The notes beneath the pieces were generated by a model that was given only the letters and a program-made list of their open reading frames with translations, made no database searches and was not told where the DNA came from. A program made the position numbers and the translations under genes. From Tremella fuciformis (Eukaryota > Basidiomycota > Tremellomycetes > Tremellales > Tremellaceae): a DNA stretch of 64,000 bases. This document shows positions 1 to 9,122 of this stretch, in pieces. Numbering within the stretch: position 1 is the first letter of the stretch; every line of letters begins with the position of its first letter. The stretch spans positions 7,316,001-7,380,000 of the forward strand of contig CP136490.1 of assembly GCA_032768795.1 (NCBI GenBank). The letters are read 5' to 3'.

Positions 1-352
1 CAGGCACCGGCGCGGCCTGGGCGACGACTCTTGCTAATCCGGCCGAAGAAACATTAGCATGCACGTCTAATCCGTATTAGTTTGAGAGATCGGATACCGC
101 CGAAAACATTAGCAAATGAACAGATGCATGGATTTGGTTCATAACGTATCGTAATGGGCATGCGCGAATACTGGCTAGCTTACAATCGAATGTCAAGAAG
201 ATATGTTTCAACATGAAGGCACCTGAGACTGTGGCAGCACTTGAGACTGCGGCCAAGCCAAGAACTATAGACACGGGAGTACCGATGTACAACGGTATTG
301 ATCATCGACAAGCACGTGCGGCTGCGGGAGTCTGCTCGATCGGTTGGGCGCC

Positions 353-1445
353 TCATCGAAGTCGCTTTGACGATCTGCCATCCCTGCACACTTCCTGAGA
401 GAGCTTGCTGTTCCCTTTGCCCGGACCCGCCGGGAGCACACTAACCCCGACAGCGCCCCTGATACCCGATATGCCCTTCGCTCGAGGCGTTACGTCGGAT
501 TCTGGAGCGGCATGTTGCTTGCCCTTCGCATTGCCTTTCGGGGTCGATGTCGCAGCTGACTCCAGGTTCACCATGGGCGGGATGTTCTCCTGATTATCGT
601 GATCATCCTCGAAAGCAGATGTAGGACTTGAGGGAATATGAGCAGAAGCGTCGTCGGCAAGATCGGGATTCGGTATCACTGTCGTTGATACGGTCGCCTC
701 AGCAGGATCGAGAGCGTCTGCTTTCCGCTTGCCCTTGGATTTCGGAGTGAGCGGAGCTGCGATGGCATCCGCCAGCACGTCAAAGCCGGGATCGTGTATA
801 TTTTCCGACGCCGTAGCTGTCGAGATATTTGAACGACGCGAAGGAGTGGAAGGGGCGCTGCTCGGCGGAAGGCTGGTTGACGTACGATTCGAGTGCGTCG
901 AGCAAGGGATCTCAATGCTGGGTGACGGCGAAAGTTTGCCTCTCTTGCCCTCAGGCGCAGCATAGATGACACCGGTGATCCCATTACGCGGTTTACTGAA
1001 GATGAGACCACTCCCTCTTTGCGTGGCGCAAGACTGACCTTGGACCGGCCTCGGTTGATTGTGATAGAGGAGACGGCTGGCTGCCCCTTCTCTCCATCTG
1101 GACCGCACCGAACAATAGCCTCGCCGGGCTGCGCTCTAGACCAAATACAGGCTTCTCCAGCTGAACTTTGGCTTTGGGCGTAAGATCTGACTTTCTCCTC
1201 CGCTTGATAGTATGACCCTCAGCATCCTTTTCGGTATCCGCCTCTTCGACTATGTCCTTCGCATATGGATGGGCCCGTACATGGCCAGGACTCGGAGGTA
1301 TAGGGGCGACGTTGTGGTCGGAAGGTGTATGTGGCTTATGAGTACTGCGCTTTGTCGGAAGAGACGATGGAGAAGGCATCAGATCCGCCGCAGGGATGAA
1401 GCGGGACAGTGGCAGAGTGGCCAGTGGTTGGCGTTCCGCGGGCAT
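353..1445 (-). CDS. Hypothetical low-complexity, Ser/Pro-rich nuclear-type protein
   Basis: I do not recognise this protein. The ATG at 1445 opens a reading frame running to a stop at 353, with one intron of about 44 nt near 1020-1060 (GTCAGT donor, TTCAG acceptor) that keeps the frame. The product is about 345 residues, rich in Ser, Pro, Thr and basic residues, with many SP/TP dipeptides. It has basic patches (IKRRRKSDLTPK, KSKGKRKA) that look like nuclear localisation signals. Two short ordered-looking stretches (FGLERSPARLLFG and KPRNGITGVIYAAPEG) may be linear motifs. The pattern fits a CDK-substrate or chromatin-linked protein, but that is a guess. It is divergently transcribed from MTM1. 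Confidence 0.6.
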
Positions 1446-1797
1446 TGTGCGACAAGTCGTAGTCGTGAAGCGGCGATAGCGAAGTGTCAAGAAGTATGCG
1501 TGGGCTCTCCGGGAGGTACGCGAGTCGAGTAGCAAGATATCAAGAGGTGCAGAGAGAGTAAAAGAGAGAGCAAGAGAGAACGAAAGGACAAAGGGATGAC
1601 GATCGACAAACAGGGAAAAGGGGGTCTGAGCAAGACGCTTGGACGCGAGGCGGTGGCTCTTTACGTAAACTGTGAGTGCCCGAGTCAATCCGATCACCGA
1701 TTTCTGCGGCCGAACGGCGGACGTCATTCTTCACTCTTTCTCGACGACTTTTTCGCTCCCTTCCTCGCGACCGTAGCCCAAAAGGTCCACAGGCGAC
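1446..1797. promoter_or_regulatory. Divergent promoter region, unknown gene / MTM1
   Basis: This gap of about 350 bases separates two divergent start codons. A purine-rich run on the + strand (about 1545-1590, GAGAGAG repeats) is a CT-rich tract on the minus strand, typical of fungal 5' leaders. No other element was recognised. Confidence 0.4.
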
Positions 1798-3465
1798 ATG
1801 GCGCGACCCGACTTGAGTATACCCACGCTGCCCGATGCCGAGGAGATGGACCTTCGGCAGCGGGCAAAATATCTGAGTCGGGGTGGCACCGATATCCGCG
1901 AGGCCTCGAACGGGATGGTCGAGGACTTTGAGTGGCCAGAAGCAGGACCAAGCAGCCAGCCCATGTCTTCTTCATCGGCAAAGCAGCCGATGGTCGGACC
2001 ATTCGGTGCAAAGCTCGTCGCAGCCATGACTGGTGCTGTGGCAACGTCCCTCCTGAGTGAGTCGTTGCGGCAGCCGCGTATCCGACTTGCCGCCGAGCTG
2101 ACGACTTCTAGTGACGCCGTTCGACGTGATCAAGACCCGACTTCAAACGGTCCAGCCCAGTCCGCGGCTTGAGTTTCTTCCCAATCCCGAGGAATGCTGC
2201 CAGACATCTATTCTCACTCCTGCCTCCTCTTCTGCTCTCAGGAAGCCTTCGCCCTCAACTCCAGCAAATCCTTTGACGTGCTACACAGCAGCTCCCACAC
2301 CGCCTCGGCAGAGCTCCTCATTGTCATTTGCGAGCCTGAGACCTGCTTCAACGCCAGCTCAGCCCCCGTCTGGGTGCCTTCAGCCGAGCAAATGGGCCGG
2401 TATGTGGGGCGAGGCGGTCACATTGGAGGAAGCTTTGGCTAGAGGCGTTGTCTCGATCAATGGAGGTGGCACAATTGTGTTGCCCAGCACTGGAGAGCCG
2501 CTACTTGGTGGCTTTTGGAACGAAATCGCTGCCATCCGAGGTGAGAACGGCGTCAGGGGGTTGTGGAAAGGTGTGGGAACGACACTGTGAGTTGAGCTCT
2601 TTGTTTCAGGATTGCCACTGACGGAAAGCACAATGTCCATCCCGTCTGCTGCCATCTACATGCTGGGCTACGAGTTCCTCCTCGCACGCATCTCGCCCTT
2701 TTTCACTGGATCCGCAGATCCGGCTGCAAATACGTCTTCCCTCAATTTCGGCTCGTCCAGTCAATCCTTCCCGCCAAACGCAACCATTTCCCACATCTCA
2801 CCTTCCTCGTCTGCCGTCTTGACCCCTGCACCGCTTATCGCCGGATCGCTTGCACGCACTTGGAGCGCGACTGTGATTTCGCCCATCGAGATGTTCCGTA
2901 CCCGTCTTTTGGCACGACCTACATGTGAGTTTGGCGCCTCTCTGGGAAGGAGGAGAACTGACAGTCAGCTGGTGAGACGCCGACGTACGCGTCCACTTTC
3001 AAAGGGCTCGGTCAGCTTGTTCGAAGCAAGGGACCGACCATTCTGTGGCGAGGGCTCGGACCCACCCTCTGGAGGGACGTGCCCTTCTCAGGACTATACT
3101 GGGCCGGCTTTGAGATCCTCAAAGCACATCTTTCTTCACCTCAATCCAATCTTCCGCCGATGGCCCCGGTTTACATCTCCTTTATCTCCGGCGCTGTATC
3201 AGGGACGATCTCCGCGCTTTTCACTCAGCCCTTCGACGTGCTCAAGACCCGTAGGCAGGTGTTCACTCCCTCGCCCAATTGCTCGCCCGCTGCTCTGAAC
3301 AGCCACGCCAGCACTTTGCCTCTGGCGATGCACGTCATTAAGACCGAAGGATGGCGTAGTCTATTCGCGGGCCTCTCGGCGCGATGCGGCAAGGTCGCGC
3401 CTGCTTGCGGCCTCATGATCGCGTGTTATGAAGGCGTGGGAAGGTGGCTGGGCGAGAAGCGATAA
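1798..3465 (+). CDS. MTM1: Mitochondrial carrier, MTM1/SLC25A39-40 type
   Basis: This is an inner-membrane carrier of the Mtm1/SLC25A39-40 branch, which is linked to mitochondrial glutathione import and manganese handling. There are four exons. The introns are 2057-2111, 2587-2628 and 2925-2968, each with GT..AG ends and in-frame joins. Three carrier repeats are visible: TPFDVIKTRLQ; SPIEMFRTRLLAR preceded by APLIAGSLARTWSATVI; and QPFDVLKTRRQ. Family signatures include MSIPSAAIYMLGYEFL and RDVPFSGLYWAGFEILK, which match the SLC25A39/40 pattern of even-numbered helices. A long low-complexity insert follows the first repeat motif, as in many fungal Mtm1 proteins. The N-terminus (about 80 residues) is hydrophilic. 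The assignment to this branch is strong; the transported substrate is inferred from the family. Confidence 0.88.
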
Positions 3466-3606
3466 TACACCCATGACATAATGATAGATAGACTGCATTG
3501 GGAGCACAGTGTGACACGACATTTGCCGCCTGTTTCGATATATTAGCTACAACTCCATGACATGACCTCTCGCATCGTCTCTTTGTTTCATCGTGCTGAA
3601 AAGGTC

Positions 3607-4411
3607 TTATGCCTTGATGGCGGTTCTGAGCTGCTCCAAATATGTCGCGCGGGCCTCCCGACCGTCTGTGTCGGCAGCGCTACGCGAATACGGCGTCCAC
3701 TTTGGCTCGTCCTGGAAGAGTCGCATGGCGGTGATCGTGTCCGCTGAGTCGACGGTGAAGCGGTGGTAGATCCTATGACTGTCAGCGATGGTTGGAATGT
3801 GACACAAAAGGACGCACCCTGCTGGCAAGACGAGCAGGTCGCCCTTCTCGAGGGCGATCCGGATCCACTTTTCGTCGTACTCGCCGCCAAAGCCGCGCAC
3901 GTCAAAGTAACCTGACCCGTCGAGGATATACCGGATCTCCTCGTCCTCGTGCAAGTGCCTAGCATCAGCTTGCCGCTCTCCGAGTCTTCTGGAAAGTGTC
4001 CCACTCGTCAAAGAACGACTTGATCTTGGTCTCGTACGACTCGCCCAGGCCTGCTTTGGTCACTGTTATTCTGTCCCGCTGATTCGTCAGCTCTCGAACA
4101 CCCTGCCAAGTCTCGGCTGGGAGTGCGATGCTGACGTTCTTGTACCCTCTCTCCTTGGCAAATGCATCTGCCGTGAGCATATGCAATGTCAGCGAGGGAG
4201 GGCCGTACCGATCTGAGCCTCCCATTGACCGTCCTCGGCGATGGGCACCTGGCGGTAGATGACCCCAAGGCTCTCGAGCGTTTCGGAGGTAACGCTCTTG
4301 CCCGAGTCGTGGGGCTGGCGCTGGTCGCCGCTGAGAGTCAGCAGCTGAACGGCGAGGCAGGGATACAACGCACGGGATGTCGTCAAACACGTATGCGCGC
4401 ATGTCAGTCAA
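3607..4411 (-). CDS. ADI1: Acireductone dioxygenase (methionine salvage)
   Basis: A cupin enzyme that oxidises acireductone to 2-keto-4-methylthiobutyrate and formate in the methionine salvage pathway. Five exons assemble with short introns. Exon 1 gives [10 protein letters not shown], followed by [10 protein letters not shown], the [14 protein letters not shown] segment, and the metal site [12 protein letters not shown]. That site carries the HxH and Glu ligands of the family, with the later His in GIYHRFTVD. The stop is at 3607. The start could be 4411 (MTDM) or the in-frame ATG three codons on. The family's usual length (about 180 residues) fits. It is divergently arranged with NUP42, and a 20-kb Helitron now lies between them. 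Confidence 0.9.
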
Positions 4412-4567
4412 AGTTGAGTTGTAGATGGGTTGTCAATGTCTAATGTCAGATGTCGGGAGCTAGATGGCCCGAGGGTTCGCTGTGCGTTGACTGCTTTGCT
4501 GAGGGTTCTGGGTGGGCTGTTCGGCGCTTTGAGGGCTTGCTCCGCCGGGCGAATGGGTTCTTGTGAA

Positions 4568-4593
4568 TCTACTATAATAATCTACTATAATAA
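4568..4593 (+). repeat. Duplicated Helitron 5' terminal 13-mer
   Basis: TCTACTATAATAA occurs twice head to tail (4568-4580 and 4581-4593), each preceded by A, so either copy could be the rolling-circle start. Confidence 0.75.
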
Positions 4594-4739
4594 AAGAACA
4601 CGATAGACAAACCATGTGGCGACCACGTGGCATCTGAGCCGGCTTCACTAATCCCATTAGCCCACCCAAACGGCTCACTTACACTGCTTTCCTAATGAGA
4701 TTACCCTCACGACCCGATCCGACCCAAGACGTCTCTGGG

Positions 4740-5660
4740 CCGACCGGTCACTTCCGAGCAGAGCCCCCAGCACGTCACCACCCGCACCCAAATCTCAAGT
4801 CTCGGCCACTCCCCGAGCCAACGGCGCAGAGCCCCCAGCACATAGACGGCTCGAAAATCGTCGGGTCTCGGAACTTTCGAGCCGTTTTCCCGTCCAACCG
4901 TCGAGCCGACACGAGTCTCGAGACCAGTCCCGAGCTCGGGTCGGCCGGGGCTACGTCCTCGGCCGAAAACGTTTTCCGACCAGAGCCCCCAGCACGTCAC
5001 CGTCTCGGCTCGGGACGGCTCGGGGAGGCTCGGTCGCTCGAAAATCGTCGGGTCTCGGAACTTTCGAGCCGTTTTCCCGTCCGACCGTCGAGCCGACACG
5101 AGTCTCAAGACCAGTCCCGGGCTCGGGCCGGACGGGGCTACGTCCTCGGCCGAAAACGTTTTCCGACCAGAGCCCCCAGCACGTCACCGTCTCGGCTCGG
5201 GACGGCTCGGGGAGGCTCGGTCGCTCGAAAATCGTCGGGTCTCGGAACTTTCGAGCCGTTTTCCCCGTCCGACCGTCGACCCGACACGAGTCTCGAGACC
5301 AGTCCCGGGCTCGGGCCGGACGGGGCTACGTCCTCGGCCGAAAACGTTTTCCGACCAGAGCCCCCAGCACGTCACCGTCTCGGCTCGGGACGGCTTGGGG
5401 AGGCTCGGTCGCTCGAAAATCGTCGGGTCTCGGAACTTTCGAGCCGTTTTCCCCGTCCGACCGTCGACCCGACACGAGTCTCGAGACCAGTCCCGGGCTC
5501 GGGCCGGACGGGGCTACGTCCTCGGCCAAAAACGTTTTCCGACCAGAGCCCCCAGCACGTCAACTTCCGAGCCGTTTTCCCGTCCAACCGTCGACCCGAC
5601 ACAAGTCCCGAGACCAGTCCCGAAATCGGGTCGACCGGGGCTACGTCTTTTGAGCCCCGA
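4740..5660 (+). repeat. 187-bp minisatellite in the Helitron leader
   Basis: GC-rich tandem units repeat with a period of 187-188 bp: the marker AAAATCGTCGGG recurs at 4854, 5041, 5228 and 5416. The first unit is diverged and the last lacks its 5' portion (CGTCAACTTCCGAGCC at about 5560). The phrase CAGAGCCCCCAGCAC also recurs in each unit and in two extra copies upstream. All frames look open because of base composition; no protein is proposed. It lies inside the Helitron, upstream of the transposase gene. Confidence 0.9.
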
Positions 5661-5798
5661 GAGCAAAACTGCCAAAAACACCTATTTTGAACCGGACGAT
5701 TCGTCGGCCAAAATCCCCCAAAAATCCCATTTTGGCTGGGAAAACCATTTTTTTTTCGTTTTTGCCCCATTTTTCGTTGTACTGTTTTTTTAAGATAC

Positions 5799-6098
5799 AT
5801 GTTTTGGCACAGGGACCTCCCTGCCACCTATGTAAGGGAGTGCCGGACCGAAAAAGTCCCCCTTACACAAATCTTGGCCTATCAATTGCAGTTTACGTTG
5901 GATTTCCCCGTTATTCACAGTCCTATCGGACTCCCCATTGCAATGGAACAACCCGAACAAAATAGGCGGCAAACAGCGCAACAAATGAGAAGAGACAGAG
6001 AAGGGCACGTGTGGGTTGACAATAGCACGTCTAGATTTCACTGCTGACAACTGAAGAGTCCCGAAGAAGGCACTACAGCCATACAGTACGTCATGGAC
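5799..6098 (+). pseudogene. 5' fragment of the Helitron Rep/helicase gene
   Basis: An ATG at 5799, or the in-frame ATG at 5943 (MEQPEQNRRQTAQQMRRDRE), opens a basic N-terminus. A likely intron runs from a GTG donor near 6009 to a CTGACAACTGAAG acceptor near 6056. The following stretch reaches TGGAC at 6094-6098, where the chromovirus is inserted. In the frame used by the downstream Helitron exon, this stretch reads directly into the conserved HSLGSCDIQCVKCGALHW segment once the insert and one TGGAC copy are ignored. It is therefore the severed start of the gene that continues at 19911. Confidence 0.65.
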
Positions 6099-6533
6099 TG
6101 TCACGACGGCCACGCCCTCGACGACCTACGCACGTGACCGACACCTCTCACGTGGCCGACACGTGACCTACCTCGGGCTGGAGAACCTCGACGAGGGAGT
6201 AGACGTTGGATGAACGCGCGACGACGGGAGGCAGGCGCAGAGTCATATAGGATGCCCCGGGCGCCCGTCGTAGTTCTTCAGCACTCTCTGATTGAGTCTC
6301 ATGGATCACCATTGACGATCTCACTCTCTCCGTGGCACGCAGCGTGGCTGAGTCGCACTCACGCTGTATCCTCGACGACCTTGTTACCTCGACGACCTTG
6401 TAACCTCGACGAGGATCCAACCTCGACGAGGATCCTACCTCGACATCCTCGTTTCTACCCCTTTATCCTTTATTCTTGACTCTGATATTGTGCGAGAGGG
6501 CCTCTGCCAACGGGAGAGCGCAGCATCGTGACA
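6099..6533 (+). repeat. Chromovirus 5' LTR
   Basis: 435 bp, apparently identical to the 3' LTR by eye. It starts TGTCACGACGG and ends GAGCGCAGCATCGTGACA. It contains several copies of the palindrome CCTCGACGAGG and related CCTCGACGA words. The match of the two LTRs implies a recent insertion. Confidence 0.93.
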
Positions 6534-6584
6534 GTATCAGAGAGTGCTATTACCTCTTCGCACAACCACGCACACCCGGGGCAT

Positions 6585-7664
6585 ATGCCCATCGAGACTC
6601 GACGTTCGACATCACTCAACCCGAACCACGAGCACCAAGCTTTACCACAGTCCCTTCGTCTTCCTCCTGCTAGCCGGTCTAGCACACCCAACAACATGGC
6701 GGATCAGGCTTCCCTCGCTCAGATCCTGCAACAGCTCGTTGCCATCGAGGCTCGACGAGCCAACTCCCCCGCTCCCTCGACCAACGCATCATCGAGCGAG
6801 CCAAAGGCCAACCCGCCCGACACTTTCGATGGCTCAAAGCCGGAGAAACTCGAAGGATTCCTCATGCAATGTAACATCGTCTTTCGGCTACAGCCTTCGA
6901 AGTTCACAGAGGAGTCCAAGGTCATTTACGCCATCTCCTTTCTCAGAGGATTCGTTCAGGACGCTATCCAACCTCTCGCGTCGGGAGACGAGCTCGACGA
7001 GAAGATCAGTAGCTTCCAGAGGCTGTCGAAATACTTGAGGGACAACTTCGGAGACCCCGACATCAAGGGGACCGCTCAGAGGCGATACTTCGACTTGAAG
7101 CAGACCGGATCAGCGGCAGAGTACTTCGCGAAGCTTAGGGAGTACCTGGCGGTCTTGGGATGGGAAGCCAACGAGCAAGCTAGAGCTAGGGCGCTCGAGG
7201 GCCTCTCAGACAATCTTCGAGACGAGGTTGCTCGGACCACAGTGGAGCTGGAGACCTTCGGAGAGCTTCAGTCCTATGTCATCAAGTTGGACAACAGGCT
7301 CAGGGCAAGGGAGGCTGAGAAGAAGGCAGAGGTCAAGCGGTACGAAGAAGCTCGACGACGACCAGCCCCGACTACCCAGCAGCAAGCTGCTCTCCCTGCC
7401 TCGTCGACCTACCGACCTCTCCCGCCGATCCCGTCGACGCGTCCATCGCCAGCCCCTAGTGGCCCGCCTGGTTTCAGGTCAACGCCTCCTGGAGGTCTCG
7501 ACCCTGCCGAACGTCAGAGGAGGAACGAGCAGCGCCTCTGTTTCCGATGCGGCGGAGTCGGTCATTTCGCCAACGCCTGTGTTCCCGGGCAACGACCTCC
7601 CGTTCCTCGAGGCAGCCCTGCACCCGGCCGACCTATCGTCAAGCAGGAGGACCCAAAAGCTTGA
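6585..7664 (+). CDS. Chromovirus Gag (capsid, zinc knuckle)
   Basis: Structural protein that packages the element RNA in a virus-like particle. The frame is open upstream of the LTR edge; the first ATG is at 6585, with an alternative at 6696 (MADQASLAQILQQL). The Ty3-type capsid region is recognisable: PPDTFDGSKPEKLEGFLMQC, then the FLRGFVQDAIQ segment and the AQRRYFDLKQTGSAAEYFAKL segment. A coiled, charged linker and a Pro-rich stretch follow, then one CCHC knuckle, CFRCGGVGHFANAC. It ends with TGA at 7662-7664, directly after the slippery heptamer. Intact. Confidence 0.88.
   Translation: MPIETRRSTSLNPNHEHQALPQSLRLPPASRSSTPNNMADQASLAQILQQLVAIEARRANSPAPSTNASSSEPKANPPDTFDGSKPEKLEGFLMQCNIVFRLQPSKFTEESKVIYAISFLRGFVQDAIQPLASGDELDEKISSFQRLSKYLRDNFGDPDIKGTAQRRYFDLKQTGSAAEYFAKLREYLAVLGWEANEQARARALEGLSDNLRDEVARTTVELETFGELQSYVIKLDNRLRAREAEKKAEVKRYEEARRRPAPTTQQQAALPASSTYRPLPPIPSTRPSPAPSGPPGFRSTPPGGLDPAERQRRNEQRLCFRCGGVGHFANACVPGQRPPVPRGSPAPGRPIVKQEDPKA
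7652..7658 (+). other. -1 ribosomal frameshift site gag/pol (CCCAAAA)
   Basis: In the gag frame this reads C CCA AAA, an exact X XXY YYZ heptamer, one codon before the gag stop. The pol frame is -1 relative to gag and overlaps here (CCC AAA AGC TTG AGG). It is the only such site noticed in the overlap. A downstream RNA structure was not worked out. Confidence 0.75.
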
Positions 7665-8785
7665 GGGACGCTGAGAACATACGAGAGGTCCAGCGGCCCC
7701 ATCAAGACATCCTCTCGGCCACCTCCCCTCCCCATTCACCTCCCAACCCCCCTGTATCACAATCACCTTTAATCCCGAACCTCGACGAAGAAGCGAAAGA
7801 TGAGAGGGCACTGGTTGCCACGGACGGAATAGCTAGTGATGAGGAGGCATGCATTCGTGGTGAGGTTTGCTGTTTAGGCAGAGAGCAGGCTGTCGTGTCA
7901 GGAAGCGTCAATCAAGTCGACGGGGTGAAGGTGCTGCTCGACACCGGGGCCACTGGTAACTTCGTCGACTCTGTGTTCGTTGAACGGCATCACATCCCCT
8001 GTTACCCACTCCCTCGACCCCGGCAACTCCTCCTCTTTGACGGCAAACCAAGCTCAGCAGGACAAGTAGAAAAGGGAGTGACGGGAACAGTAAAAGTCCT
8101 AGGCGGTGAAGGAAAGGAAGAGTTAGGTGTGACAACATTGGCAGGAGCGGACGTGGTGTTGGGATATGACTGGATGAAGGAGAACGGTGTGATATTGGAT
8201 GCTGGAAGGAAGAAGGCGACAAGGAAGAGGACAGGCGGGAAAGAGACGAACCAGGAGAACGGACCACAGAACCTCGACGAGGTCTCTCGACTATCAGGAA
8301 CATTGGAGACCAAGGCGGAAAGGCGACAAGGTAGACGAAGGAGCAGGCGATCGAAGGCGAACAGCATTGAGCTCCCATTCAACCGATGGGAGCAGAACCA
8401 GGGAAATACAGTCGAGCTATGCGGCACAGTGACCGAGGAGTTGAGCGAGAAGGAGGCATATATCGACGTCCTACCCGACTATGACGAGTACGAACTCAGC
8501 CCAGAAGAGGAAGCAGCCGTGCAACATCTTGTCCCGGAGCGATATCACGAATACCTCGAGGTCTTCCATCCTCGACGAGGGGTAGAGACGCTTGCTCCAA
8601 GTAGAGAATACGACCTACGCATCACGCTTAAACCTGGAGCCGACCTACGAGTGGCCCCGCTGTATAGCCTGAACCCAGATCAGATGGATGCGCTCGACAA
8701 GTTGCTGGATCGAGAGAGAAAGGCTGGAAGGATTCGACCCTCGAACTCGCCCTATGGGTCACCAAGCTTCTTCGTACCAAAGAAG
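7659..8785 (+). pseudogene. Chromovirus pol, 5' part (protease and RT start), split by copia
   Basis: The -1 frame after the slippery site encodes a linker and then an aspartic protease: VKVLLDTGATGNFVDSVF holds the DTGA active site and VVLGYDWMKENG the second conserved block. The N-terminal RT region follows (LRVAPLYSLNPDQMDALDKL, SPYGSPSFFVPKK). The frame runs into the copia LTR at 8786, which ends it a few dozen codons later. Ignoring the copia element and one AGAAG copy, the frame continues exactly at 13836. This copy of pol is therefore disrupted only by a clean insertion. Confidence 0.88.
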
Positions 8786-9103
8786 CGACGGAATCTTAGC
8801 TCTGAGGCAATGGGATTCCGGTCACCTGTTGCCCGCTCAGCACTTGCTATGAGTGATGCATTCGGACTTACCTGTTGCCCGCTCAGCACTTGCTATGAGT
8901 GATGAGGAGGGCAACAGGCGGCGGCATTCTACAAGGTCGTCGAGGGTGTCGGCGTTATAAGCGGAGTTATCGTTGGTGGCAGCTTCTCTGCCTCGTCGAG
9001 GGTGAACCTCGTCGAGGCACAACCTCGTCGAGGATCGAGTAGCCTCGACGAGGTTACTCGAAGATGAGTCAAGCTCATGTGAGCGTACCACCTATTTCCG
9101 TCG
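8786..9103 (-). repeat. Copia 3' LTR
   Basis: 318 bp. Read on + it begins CGACGGAATC and ends ATTTCCGTCG, so its ends are inverted CGACGGAA/TTCCGTCG instead of TG..CA. It contains a 34-bp direct duplication (CCTGTTGCCCGCTCAGCACT...) and four CCTCG(T/A)CGAGG palindromes. Confidence 0.93.
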
Positions 9104-9122
9104 CCTCCCCTCGCGAGCATGT

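Noticed and set aside
4740..5660. Long open frames on both strands and a repeat-spacer look, suggesting a repeat protein or a CRISPR-like array
   Set aside because: All six frames are open because of GC-rich 187-bp tandem units. Units are contiguous with no unique spacers, and the host is a fungus.
6148..6479. Frames repeated at 6148-6479 and 19112-19443
   Set aside because: They are inside the chromovirus LTRs and carry no protein-like features.
6094..6533. Simple 5-bp target duplication for the chromovirus alone
   Set aside because: The bases right after its 3' LTR are GTACT, not TGGAC; the matching TGGAC is beyond the TRIM, so the pair must be read together.
8837..9091. Identical 84-codon minus-strand frame at 8837, 13564 and 17527
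   Set aside because: It lies wholly within the copia LTR and is repeated because the LTR is; it crosses the 34-bp duplication and has no protein pattern.
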